Assembly (NCBI GenBank): GCA_036785705.1
Contig: JAWUZG010000001.1
Location: forward strand, 6,386,001-6,450,000
Origin: Acanthornis magna
Lineage: Eukaryota; Chordata; Aves; Passeriformes; Acanthizidae
Length of the DNA: 64,000 bases
Direction of reading: 5' to 3'
Part shown: positions 38,168 to 49,890 of the stretch, piece by piece
Position numbering within the stretch: position 1 is the first letter of the stretch
How the letters are laid out: the number at the start of each line of letters is the position of its first letter
Position numbers and translations under genes: made by a program
Notes under the pieces: generated by a model
Told to the model about the DNA's origin: nothing
The model's input: the letters and a program-made list of their open reading frames with translations, nothing else
Databases searched by the model: none

Positions 38168-38611
38168 TCCCTTCTTTCTCTCTTGTCCTTACCCCTCCTA
38201 GCTCTAGGAATTTTAGTTCTGGCTCAGAAAAAAACTTTTTCTGTCTCTCAGGACAGTATCTGCCATGGCTGTGAGTTGGGCTTTTTAAGACTGAAGAAAG
38301 GGGAAGATAACCAGACAAAAGCTGATCGGTATCTTTTCCACTATTCAGTGTTTGAAGTACTAATGAGGTTATTTAATTCTGTATCTGACAATGAGTATGA
38401 TAATACTGAAAACAGATTAGGACCCCATTCAAAGAGAAGATTCCTCAGCAATTTTAGAAAGGAAGATCAAATCAATATCTTCATCACAATTATGTATAAA
38501 AAACAGTTTAGGGAGAGTATTGCTCCACCCAGAAAGAGATATAGTAATACTTACCAACCAGCATGGCATCCAGTAGGTATCTCTAGATACATTTCTGAAA
38601 GGATTAGTTAA
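38168..38611 (+). other. Unassigned 148-codon open frame with acceptor-like site
   Basis: The frame is open from the codon after TAG (38165-38167) to TAA (38609-38611). It has no ATG near its 5' end, so it could only be translated as an internal or terminal exon. A good acceptor-like site, TTTTTCTGTCTCTCAG, ends at 38251 and would enter this frame in phase 0 at GAC. Basic clusters KRR and RKR occur in the second half. A seven-residue RYLFHYS stretch recalls the FLFHYS of neuromedin U/S precursors, but flanking residues do not match. A run of this length is expected roughly once by chance in a window this long. I do not call it a gene. Confidence 0.25.
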
Positions 38612-40152
38612 TTTTTAGTGGCCAGCAAGCATAGTTATTCATTTTGACCTCATAATTCTGAGGTTAATTTATTTTAAAGTCAAGAAAAAAAATATTCTGA
38701 AATGAAAATGTTTGAAGTTGAAATTATTTTATATTGCTCATGACTGTATACAGAATACTGAATATAGACTAATGTTATAATGTGGTGACAAAGAGTTTTG
38801 GCTTTTATTTATTTAATATTAGTTTTTCTTCAGTGTGTAGGTGCTGAGTTGAGGAAGGCAAACACTTCACTCTAGCAGCAAATGCTCTCTCTTCAACCAA
38901 TAATCTCTTTTTATACAGAAAATGAAAAAATGTAGAAAAAATGTAGAAAAAAATTGCAATTATCAAGTAAAACTGCTTGAAATACTTGTAACAATGAGTT
39001 TAGCAATACATGATGTTACTGTAAGTATACTATTATTAGATGTTTGTGCTTATTGAGGAAGATGTGATAGGAATGTACGTAGGAGCAGAGGAAAGATGGA
39101 AAAATCTATGTTAAATTTGTGAATTAAGGATAAAATTAATAGCTTAATTTTAGCTAAAATGAAACTATCAGGTTAAACAAGATAACAACTAGCTTAGAGT
39201 TGTCATCTTTTATCACATAATGTAATGAAACTTCAGTACAAATCTGATATAAATAGCTGATAAGCCCTTCTTTAGTAGAAATTAGCATATTCAAACCTCC
39301 CTTTTAACAGAAAATAAACCCAGAAGCAGATGTTTCATAGTAACGTTGTTATCTTAATGTTCAGGTGTAATAGTAAATGGTCAGATTTTTACTGGTGTGA
39401 ATTATTACATGTGCCTTTAGATTCTCTGAATAGTCTAACCTGTTCTTTGTGAGGAGGGTTTATAAGTGCCATTGTGGTGAAAAGACTAAAAAAAATAAAA
39501 TCAATTTTGTTCTTTTCTTCAAATTTTTTGTTGCTGTTAGTTTGGTTTTGTTCTGTTTTTTTTTTCCCCAAAGCAAAACATTATTTTCTCTTCATGTTTC
39601 AAATGCTACTTTTACCTAGATGGATTTTTCTTAAAAAGAATCGCAATGCAAGTATAATCTGTGAATTCCTAAACTCTATTCAGCCTGACTACTGAAACAC
39701 TGCTTTACTGATTGGAGTTACTCATATAAAGAAAAGAACAAGTGACTGTTTCATATCATTTGAGAGTTTGGGACCTGAAAGAATTTTAAGTAATTTAAGT
39801 TCTTACCCAGAGAATATTGCCATTTTTGAAAGACTATTGTCACATTAAATTCCATGTGACTTTGCATATTTTGTTTTTTAATTCCCCATAGCATTTTTAA
39901 TAGTGTTTCGTAGCCTTTATAGTAGTACATCAGATCATAACACAAATCTTTGAAGGTTTTGTTAAGACATTTTGAAAAATTTTTTTCTTGTCAGTATGGT
40001 TGATGAAATATCTAGTGAACTGGCAGGTAGTTACATAAATAGTGGTAAAATCTCTTAGGGTGAACCTAACAGTATATCTAATGTGACATGCAGAAGAAGA
40101 AGCTGTGTTTTAACAAAAATGATGCTTCAAAGTTTGAGTTAAAGTTTTTTGG

Positions 40153-40169
40153 TTTTTTTTTTTTTTTTT
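40153..40169. repeat. poly(T) tract
   Basis: An uninterrupted T run of 17 with no adjacent element body. Confidence 0.9.
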
Positions 40170-40851
40170 AATCTAGGTTTCTTGCAAGTGAAAGATTATC
40201 CCAAACACTCACTTTCTTTCCTTTCTTTTGATGAACAAGTAGAGGCACTGGATAAAACAAAGCTTTTGATTTAGAGATACTCTTGGCTTTCAAAACTGGG
40301 AAGCCACAGTTAATTTTTTAGGATCAAAGAAAAATATTTAGGATTTAGTCCTATTCCATATGGGATATAAGAATGCAAAACATAGAGACCATATCATGAT
40401 ATAACACCTAATGGATAGCTAGACTCTGCTTTGCTGCCCTTTCAGTAAATCCATGCTTGAGTTTAGCTGTTGCTAGCAGGGAGTTACTCATCTTAAATGT
40501 CCATCATCAGAAAAGAGATCAAAGTAGCAAAACCTGCATGTCACATGGAAAAGGGACAAAAGCAAACAGCCTCAGGGTGTACCAACTCATTCTGAGGTTT
40601 TACATTAACTTGCACAAGGTGTAGCTCTTTTCCATTACCTGTGGATGCAATGAAGATGGAACCAATTTAGAGTTGCTTAGCTATAATTACACCCACTTAA
40701 AAATCACTTCTGCTTTTGCATTTGTGCCACAGTTCCAATCCACTAGTGAATGTGCTTAACAATAATTTACCAAGCGTTACTGCAAACAAAGAATTCCTGT
40801 TGAAGGAAAACAAATGACTGAGTTAGAAAATTGACTGGCTTTTTTAAAATA

Positions 40852-40895
40852 TTTTTTTTAATTAAAAAAAAAAAAGAAAAAAAAGAAAAGGAAAA
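40852..40895. repeat. T8-AATT-A12 palindrome and A/G-rich tail
   Basis: A perfect 20-base palindrome (eight T, AATT, eight A) is embedded in a longer A run, followed by GAAAA-type purine sequence. It is low-complexity DNA that could extrude as a hairpin. Confidence 0.85.
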
Positions 40896-41031
40896 GGCCA
40901 CAACCTAGTTGACAGAACAGAGTTTTGATCCTGGCTAAATACCAACATGCACAAGTGTCTTGCCAAATGAATAGATAATTCAAGAAAATGGGTGTTTTCG
41001 CTTTCAACCCTTACAGTAGGCTGGTTACTTT

Positions 41032-41044
41032 TGTGTGTGTGTGT
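41032..41044. repeat. short (TG)n run
   Basis: Six TG units. It is too short to be notable on its own. Confidence 0.8.
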
Positions 41045-43040
41045 TTATTGTCTAAAGGCACAGAGTAAAGAAATCTGAAATTGGCAGGAAAATTTTGTGG
41101 TTTTTTTCTTTCCCCCCCTTCCTTCCCCCTCAATCTTTTTCTAGTGTAGTAAATCATGCGAGCCTGCCCTTTGCAACATATGCTCAGGTTTGGAGAACAC
41201 CAAAGTCCAGCTTATACCTTTGTCTGTCTTGAGGGATTTAAAAGCTTCTCTCTCCAGAGATTACACAAACAATCAGATTCTTCTGGAGTTCAATGGTTGC
41301 TGAGTTTTCATGAATGTGAATTTGGATTTGGGCACTATAAATTGGGATGGGTAGGATTTAAACACTTAGGTGAACTTCTACATCTACCTCAGATGCCTTG
41401 TAAAGATATATGACTGACCTGCTAGTATTTTTTATTTTGAAAATGAGTATTTCTCCAAAGAAATTGCTGCATGCTTAGCAGGGCAGGAGCAAATCATTGG
41501 TTCTTTGGATCCCTTAATTATTTGCTGTTAGTATTGAATTATTTACAATTTATTCATCACATTATTGTTGTAAAAATTATATAGATTAGAATACAAGTGT
41601 TAGTATAATGTGCACAACAACTGATACTAAGGATGACCAGGTCAGATGTGTATTATCTGTGTTGTTACATGTGTTTACACGTATGAGTTGTAAGTATGCC
41701 GCCCGTTAATATTGCTCTGAAGTTGCAATCAATATGAGAGGATGAAGAAAGGTTGTACCACCATTTTCTGTAGCACAGCTTGCTGCAACAAGAAAGGAAC
41801 TTAAGGGAAGGATACATTCTCCATAGCCTGGAGGTGTGGTCTTGGGCAGGATATTTAAGACTTAAATATGAATGTGATGTGAATGGTAGGAAAATGAGAC
41901 AAGCTCATGCACTCCTTAGTTGAGTGTCAGTGGAGCCATGCTGTGATGGAACTTTGACTCCTGAAATTGTTTTTTTCTACAATAGACAAACTCTAGGCTA
42001 TATAACCCCATACAGTCACTCAACTTTGGGTTAGAGAGTTTCTGTAAGGGTGGGTTTGAATCTGCTTGTACAGACAACAGAATTGAATCTGGGTCACCCA
42101 TATCAAGTGTGCAAGTGTTTTAACCAGCAGTTGTTACATAAAACTGAAGACTACAAATTTTTTTTTCTCTTGCAGTCTTATATAAGAAAGCACGAAATGC
42201 CACTGCAATTTCCACTCATTTTTCCAGCTTTCCTCTGAAAAACATGCTGTCTCAAGACCTTCCTGAGTTTAAATGGAGGATTGACTACTTTCTGGTTCCT
42301 TACTTGGCTTCAATACAGATTAGCTGTGCAAATTCATATGCCAATACTGTTATAACCAAGACTCACAGTGCCTGGGTAGTGTTCCCTAAAATGGGGGATT
42401 ATGGCATGGCCTTCAGCAGTAATGTTTGCAACATCTGTTGTAGACTTTGACACATTTAGATAGCTTGATATCAAGTCACTGCTTTCCAGGCTGGGAGTTT
42501 CTAAACTGACTATTTATGTTTATGTAATTCTCAAATGATATCTGTACAGGTAGGTTTTACTGTTCTTTTGCTTTTGGGAAATTAGAGATTTGGACACAAA
42601 AGATTTAAAGTTAGGATACAAGCTACCATATCAACAGATAAATGTAGAAAAACTGTCTTAAACTGAATTAGTGCTTTTGACCTAATTTTTGGTATTAGTT
42701 AAATTTAATCTCTATTTAATTGATGATTTCAGTTAAAGAATATCAGGGCTAAAGCATTTTCCCTTCTATCAATGTTAATGTCTTAGATCCTCCGTTGGCA
42801 TCATGCCATAATTTTCTTGGAGCTGAATCCATTACATCAAAGGAGGATCTCTTTTTCCCTTGGTGTTCAAAACCTGTGCTCATCCAAGATGAAGTTCCCC
42901 TGCTGTGTTCTCATTCCTCATCTGTCTGTGCCTAAACTCCTTGTGCATTTAAAAAACAGTTAGGGAACCACTGTAGCTTTCTTCTTGTCTGAGGAAAAGC
43001 CATGAAGACAAAAAATTGACCACAGTGTACTGCTACTGTG

Positions 43041-43107
43041 TGTGCATGTATGTATATGTATGTGTGTGTATATATATATGTATATACACACACACATATA
43101 TATATAC
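43041..43107. repeat. TG/TA/CA compound microsatellite forming an inverted repeat
   Basis: A (TG)n-(TA)n left arm at about 43051-43074 is mirrored by a (TA)n-(CA)n-(TA)n right arm at about 43081-43106. The spacer is roughly six bases. Arms pair over about 24 bases with one or two mismatches. It can form a hairpin in DNA or pre-mRNA and is likely length-variable. Confidence 0.9.
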
Positions 43108-44624
43108 AAACATGCATGCAATATATACATCATATTATGTAATGTATAATTTTACGTATCATGCGGCAATGTGTACATAGTATGTGCATATTCATTGTGT
43201 GTTTCATGTGCTAGTGAAAAAGAACTAAAGAATAAATAAATATATAACCTTCATGGAGGCAGGAAATGCATTTTATATTATATATTGTTATTTGTCCCCT
43301 TGGAAGACTGGAGGAAAAGAAAAGCTTAGATTTTAAGACATAGAAGAGCACAGAATCAGCAACATTCTTAATAAACTGCTAGGGTGCAATCCTGACAACA
43401 GCTGCTCTATAGTTGATTCTCAATAATGGGGATTATGAGTAAAATTTAATGTAAAAAGTCTAGGAAAAGGATTAATATGAAACACTTTTGAAACCAGTGG
43501 GGCTAGATTTTAAGGCGCATTTTTCTAACTTCCTGGAAAAAATTCTTATTTCGCTATACTTCAGTGATAGAAAAAACTGACTAGTGTATAAAAATGGGCG
43601 TTGTTACTCCGATTAACCTTATTTTGTAATTCTTCAAATAAAGAAAAAGTACAGAAATTTGCATGTCTGTATTAAATTAAATAATATATATTCAGGTCAA
43701 TATATAAAAGTGGGAGGTTGTAGATACGGCCACTAATTTTAGATATTAATTTATGTTCTTTCCAATTAATGTTGCAATACAGTATGCGAATGTAACTTGC
43801 AAGTAGTAAATATCAAAATAAGTAACATTCATAAATGTCACATGACAGAGGTCAGAGAAGTGTTCTCTGTGTGTTTATGTATATTTGTATATATGCAATA
43901 TGCATATGTGTGTGTGCGGACAATGCGTGTATGTATTTGTACTCCACACTTGCATGTCTAGTAAAAACCTTCAGAAAAATAAAATAAATTATTGCACGTG
44001 AGGAAATTGTGTGAAGGCACACAGACACAATACCATGTTCCCATGCAGTCCAAGAGATTATTTTTTCCCATGATTTTGTTTGAATTCTGACCTTGTTCAA
44101 CATTGGGAAACCATACTGCCTTTCCTCTTGACAGCAATAAATCAGTCAAAGAAAAGAATGTTTGGAAAGCACCAGATATAGAAGGTTATACAATATAACC
44201 AGCATTTATGTTTTTAGTATTATTTCTGTCAGCAGGAGGTTAATATATCGGAAATATCTTATCCTTATCTGCATTTCAGAGTCATCAAAATAATCTGTTT
44301 CCTATCCAGTCGAGTTCCTGAGGAAGGCATCTCACAGCCCTTCCGCATGCCCGCACTGTGCTTGGATGAGCAGAGGCAGCTGGAAGTGATTAGAATAGAC
44401 TGACATGTGAAATCACGTGGGAAGGGATTCATCTCACTGAAGAAGAGGAATCAATGCTCTGTTCTGTAGGGGAAGAGGAGTTTAAGTACAAAAATGAGCA
44501 GATTTTCAAAGGGGCACATGGGAATTGAGCTACATGATTGCACTGATCCCATTTAATATTGCAAATCACATCCTACCCTCAGTAGATTATAAACAGACTG
44601 ATAATCACAGATGATAGTTTCATA

Positions 44625-44700
44625 AGAACATAGGAACTGCCAAGCAGGAGTGAAGCAGTTGTTGCTTTATCCTAGTTGTCCCTGCTAGCTCTCCCAAAAC
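44625..44700 (-). mobile_element. probable ancient amniote CR1-like fragment
   Basis: CATAAGAACATAGGAACTGCCA at the start matches the opening of an old CR1-like element common in turtles and crocodilians ('cataagaacataagaacggccatactgggtcagacc'). The following bases align loosely (AGCAGTTGTTGCTTTATCCTAGTTGTCCCTGC against 'ggtccatctagcccagtatcctgtctcc'). It is highly diverged and antisense to PCLO. Confidence 0.4.
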
Positions 44701-44717
44701 ACAAAGTGATATCAGGC

Positions 44718-44739
44718 AAAAAAAAAAAAAAAAAAAAAA
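44718..44739. repeat. poly(A) tract, 22 A
   Basis: An uninterrupted run of 22 A directly downstream of the probable ancient CR1 fragment. CR1 elements do not normally end in poly(A), so the run is more likely an independent homopolymer. Confidence 0.9.
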
Positions 44740-47254
44740 GAACATTAATAAATACATATCTGTAAATGTTACATTTGTAAGTTGAAAGCTGACATTTTCC
44801 AGACATGACATGTTTGATGATTTAATTTTAAATGTGCACATTATTAGAGATGAATAATTTGAAAATCTTTCCCTCTTGAAAAGGAAAGAATGTTTGTTTT
44901 ATCACAAGCAATATCCTTTAAAAAACCCAAACTCATACTATATCTTCAATTTTTTCTCCAGCTGAACATATGCATTTTATGTTTTGCCCTTTATCATGTG
45001 ATCTTGTTACTTAAGCTTCTCAGTAATTTCCATATTAATATGGTACATACAACATTTGGGTCTACTGAGGTAACCTTTCCCACTTTGTGTTCATTACCTT
45101 AGCATCAGTGTGAGATTGTAAATATTAGTAGATTCTTTGTGCAACAGCAAATTATTAGTCTAAGAGTAAACTGTTTTACAGGCATGCAAACACACTGGTG
45201 AAAAAGAACTTTGGGAACTGGGCAGATCTTTTCTTTTACTTTCTTAAACTATGTGATTTTTTGGTTTTTATATATTGAAAAAGTAGATGAGGCAAGCAAT
45301 TGTTGAATTGTGAGAATATTCACACATGTTTTTTCATCACACTAGGTAATTGCGTATTTTATATTGATTTGGGTCTTCATGAAAACCGTGGATAAGATTC
45401 AGAGATTTTCTAGTTTGTCAGCCATCTGAGGTGATTTCCCTTGTTTTAAAATTAGGTAATGTTCTGGCAGTGATACCTTCATAGGAGATGGGCAGTGCTG
45501 TCGATGCCCTCAAGTGTCGTGCTTGTCTGCCATCTAGAGCTGTTGACAAGTTGCCTTTTGAATGTCATTTCTCTGCGTGACATTCTGGCAGTCACTTCCA
45601 CCTGCAGGTGTCCTTCCTCTTGGTTGTTTAGCTCAAGAAAACCCAGTGTCAAAACTGTGTACAGCTCTTCTGGAAGGAAACAGAACCTTTTTTTTTCTGC
45701 CACAGCAGTGAGAAAATGCCATTTAATGTAACAGCTATGAATAACAGGCTAATACAGGATATTATAAACTAGATAGATAATGCTAGATACAAGGATGTTC
45801 ATTCCACTAGCTACAGGTTCTTTGAATCAAACTTTGATTTGGTTGTGCTACCTGTACTGTGCTATTAGAACTAAAATACGTCCATTTCAGACCAGGGAAG
45901 GACCCTGTCTGTTTCCCTTATTTAGCTTCATTCACACTCAAAGAAATGTATGCGGTCATCTCTCCAGGTGGTAGAACTACTTAACAGAATTTTCAGTTAT
46001 TCTAATGAAGCTTGATAATTTATTAAACAGGGCAAAATTAAGTATTGTACATGAAACAGAGCCTGCAAGGTAAGCCTGTCATACAAGGCATTACAAGAGG
46101 AAACTGTACCCTTGGGGACAGCAGCCATTTGGTAACTGGCTTCATTCCACATGAAACTCTGGTCACTCTTACTGTCTGAAACTCAGATGAATCTCTTCTG
46201 CCATCTCTTCGGTCATTAAAAAGTTAAGCATGCTGCTGAAATTATTCATTTGGGCTCTCTGTGTGAATTTAATGGAGAGATGTCATTTTTGCAGGAAGTC
46301 AGTCCATCTGCTTAGAATGTCAATTTTTGTCCATGGAAGTGAATTTCCCTGTTCACTCCAGTAATAACCACGATAACTGACGTGTTATAAAGCAAAAAAT
46401 GCTCATGTGTTTAGAGGTAGGAAGGTAGAGACATATCATGTGCTTGGAACAGCTGTTCCAGGCAAGAATGCAGCCAAAAACAGAGCAGAGCCCTTTGATG
46501 AGTATTTTGAGCACGTTGTCTCTCAGTCACTGAATGATCCCCTCATAAAACATTAATTAAAATGGTTTGAAAATTAAATAATAACAGAAAAACCTAAGTG
46601 GCAAAAAAGTAGTATTTTGAATCTCTATTTCTTGATGAGAATAGAAAAATTTTCTATCATCTCTTATGAACAGGATGACAGAATTTTTTGTCAGAATAGT
46701 GCCCTGCCTTTCCTGAGACAAACTAAAAGACCCTAAGAGTCTCCTAGCAGTCATCTGAAAAAGTGCAGTAACACCTGTTCCTTTGCTGTTGAGAGTCTCT
46801 TACCCCATCAAGAGTGGGCATCAGGTGACCTTGCTAGAAATCCCAATCTTCTGTTTGTAGGCTTTTATCTAACTTTTGAGAATAATTTTAAGCAAGCATT
46901 TTAAATATTTAATTTTATCTATGCGTATCTGAACACACACACATAAGGTGGGGAAAAGTAGAGTAAAATTACTCAGAAAATCATGGTGGTTGGGAGCATG
47001 AAAATTATTTTTTAAGTGATAGTCTTCATTTTAAAGGTAGGAAAATTGTTTTCTACTTATCTATCATATGCGTGCTTGTGGGAGTGAAAATTCTGTGTAG
47101 TACTTTTCATAGTTCTCAAGGCTTTAATAATTAATTCCCTGAGGAATTGGCTAAGGCAATGTCTGGCTGCTTTGTTCATGATTTCAGAATAGGTCATAGT
47201 CATGCATTCTATATAAAATATTCCTTTTTTGGTTTTTAGCCTGTGTACAGGGGG

Positions 47255-47345
47255 TTTGTATGAACAGAGGGGTGGTGGTATTGAGTCAGACCAAGGTACA
47301 CAGAGCAAAAAGTTCTGTTTCCATCAGCAACACATCCCAAATGAA
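47255..47345 (-). mobile_element. possible ancient amniote CR1-like fragment
   Basis: GTATTGAGTCAGACCAAGGTACACAGAGCAAAAAGTTCTGTTTCCATCAGCA parallels the 'tactgggtcagaccaatggtccatctagcccagtatcctgtctccaacagtggc' wording of the same old element family as at 44625. Divergence is high, so this rests on a loose alignment by eye. Confidence 0.35.
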
Positions 47346-49094
47346 GAGAGAGAGAACAAGGGAAACATATATTATACTTTCCCCTCATACTCTCCTAGGT
47401 TCTGCTTCTGTAGGCAGTGGTCCCTTAATAATGCATATGTAGGCTCTGCCAGCTTCCCTTGTGTCCAGATTGAAGTTCTCTTTCTCAAATTCCCTTGAGG
47501 TTTCTCTGGCCTTTTCTTTTGTACCTGCTTTCTGCCAGTCTTCATGGTCTGTTTCTTCTCTTCGTCTATTTAATTTATTTTTACCATGTGGCTTCTTTTG
47601 TTTTGTGTTTGTTTTCAGCCCTTCCAGCTACACTGTTCATTTTTTATAGTCAGAATTTCCCTAAAATCAAACTTCTTCTCCGGTATTTTTTTCCATTTGA
47701 AGGAAAACTATCAGTCAGAAATTACTGTCATGAAGTGATTTCTTCCAAACAGACATGGTCATCTCAGTAGGACTTTTGTTTATTTTTGAAATTAAAAAAA
47801 GAATGTATTGAAAGAATATTGCAAGCCGCAAAGTCAAGCACTTAAAAACTCGATATATAGGACTTTAGGTGACAAGTGTGACCTTCATTTATACTTTTCA
47901 TCCTTCCCAAGGAAAAGGTGTTTAATTACATAACAACTTTTATGTGTGTGGTTTTTTTTTTTCCCACCCCACAGGAATAGTTACAATATGTTTTCTTTTT
48001 AATTTTGGATATTTGACCCAATTCATTACTTACTGTGTATGGAAAAAATTATGGAGTGAACACAAAGCTATCAAATTTTTCTTGCAGTATGACATAAAGA
48101 TTAAAGCAAAAACGTCAGCTGAGCTAATTAGAGAAACATCAGACCTTCCGTGTTCAGTGTATTTACTGTAAGATGGCACTTCAGAGCTCCCAAATGGGTA
48201 AAGCAATATCAGTCACATTCTTATCTCAGTCTTAGAGTTTTAGACCCCATCCGTCAGTAGCCTTCAATGGTCTGAGAACTGAGATTCCTTCAGCTGCCAA
48301 GATAAGTCCAAAATGTTTTATGTGAGAAAAAAAAAATTGGTCTGGGATTCTGGGATGGTTGTCCCTTATGCCGAGCTGTAATTAGCTGTGCCTGTACCTG
48401 TGTTGTGCAGCAGAGTTCATCCGACCAGGAGCTTCTGTCCTTAGCATTAAAAATCTTTTAACCTCTACAATGCAGTGTTGAAGTTTGCAGTATGTACAGA
48501 GAGTGATCTCCTGCTTTGCCTCAGAATGGTTTGAGGGTGACCCAGGTCAAACTACCTCCAAAAACTGTTCAAACAACCTCCCAGAGTATACAAGTGCAGT
48601 CCAGGGACTGTGCTCTGGACCAGGTTTAATTTAGGCAATGGTCACCATCTGTGGTGGTGTCTGTGAGTCCCTTTGTATATCCATTCTGAGGTGGTTTTGT
48701 GTTGGTTATAAACAAGTATCCTGAGGGGTGGCCTATAATGATTACCCTGCACCCTGTGAGGGGAAACCATCTCCCAGTTCTAAGATACATATTGAGTGCA
48801 AGGATTATGCTGCAGCTATGGTTTGTATAAATTTTTCATGGTGAAGTTTGACCTTTATTTTCTTGCCAGGCATCTCATGACTTTAATACAATAACCTGTG
48901 ACAGATTGTTTGAACTGAAGAGCCCCGGAGCCCTGCTGTAGGTGAAAAGTGGATGCTCCTTACTTACAGTGAAGCGTGTCAAACGAGGGAACAAAGACAG
49001 ATCTTTTTAAAAAAACCAAAACAAATCAAAGGAAACAAACAAAGGCAGCCTATGAATAAAAATGAGCAGCAAATCAGAGGTATAGAGTTAGGAA

Positions 49095-49890
49095 CCCATT
49101 TTGTACAGAACCATATCACCATGCATTGCTTGGTGGATAAGTGGTTGTCTGGATGGTTGCAGCCAGAGTGGTGTGGTGGTCAAAGACTCAATGTCTTCAT
49201 GGGCATGTACAGCCCAGAAAACCAACCCCCTCCTAAGCCACATCACCAGCAGCATGACAGCAGGTGACAAAAGGGATGTTGGCCCTCTATTCTGCTCTTG
49301 TGAGAGCCCACCTTGGGTTCTGCATCCAGCTCTGGGGTCCTCAGCACAGAAAGGACATGGGCCTGTTGGAGCAAGTCCAGAGGAGGGCCACAGAAATGAA
49401 TAGCTCTCTGGTGAAGACAGGCTGAGAGAGCTGGAGTTGTTCAGCCTGGAGAAGAGAAAGCTCTTTTATAACTCTTATAAGGTGGCTTTTCTGTACTTAA
49501 AGGGGAGAGGGATCGTAAGCAATAGGGGGACAAACTTTTTAATAGGGCCTGTTGGAATAGGACAAGAGGTAATGGTTTTAAGCTCAAAAGGGTTTTTAAG
49601 CTAAGGGGTAGTAGATTTAAGCTAAATCTACCCTCTTTTAAACTAAAAGAGCATGGATTTAGACTAGATATAAGGAAGTAAGTTTTTACGATGGGGGCAG
49701 TGAAACACTGGAACAGATTGCCCAGAGAAGGACCCATCTCTGGATCCATTCAGGGTCAGGTTCCATGGGGCACTGAGAAATGTCATCTAGTTCAAGGTGT
49801 CCCTGCTCATTGAAGAGAGGGTTGGATGAGATGACATTTAAAGGTCCCTTCCAAACATTCCATCAAAACATTCTATGGTCTATGTTAAGA
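49095..49890 (+). mobile_element. CR1 retrotransposon, 5'-truncated (sense)
   Basis: Sense-strand CR1 phrases run in order: CTGGATGGTTGCAGCCAGAG, TGTGAGAGCCCACCTTGGGTTCTGCATCCAGCTCTGGGGTCC, AAGGACATGGGCCTGTTGGAGCAAGTCCAGAGGAGGGCCAC, GAAGACAGGCTGAGAGAGCTGGAGTTGTTCAGCCTGGAGAAGAGAAAG, ACACTGGAACAGATTGCCCAGAGAAGG, and a tail ending ACATTCCATCAAAACATTCTATGG. The first 160 bases come from the end of the reverse-transcriptase frame and appear internally deleted around 49205-49235. It is the only long CR1 copy in the same orientation as PCLO. An inverted duplication lies inside it near 49580-49655. Confidence 0.92.

Larger units (their letters stand above)
33741..49094 (+). other. PCLO: PCLO downstream intron, fourth segment
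   Basis: A long intronic stretch. Contents that I list separately are a GC-richer block at 34560-34830, A/C-rich tracts at 37030-37092 and 37575-37652, a TG/TA/CA palindrome at 43041-43107, a 22-A tract at 44718-44739, and probable ancient CR1 scraps near 44.6 and 47.3 kb. An unassigned 148-codon open frame is at 38168-38611. No Piccolo exon was found. Confidence 0.75.

Noticed and set aside
38330..38350. Possible neuromedin U/S-like peptide (RYLFHYS)
   Set aside because: Only about six residues resemble the precursor motif. The amidated C-terminal neuromedin signature is absent, and neuromedin genes use several small exons rather than one continuous frame.
45479..45731. Overlapping open frames on both strands (74 and 78 codons)
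   Set aside because: They are short, lack homology that I recognise and have no splice-site support.
49441..49749. 102-codon minus-strand open frame
   Set aside because: It is antisense to the sense CR1 copy and repetitive in content (Leu/Ser/Pro-rich), so it is an artefact of the element.
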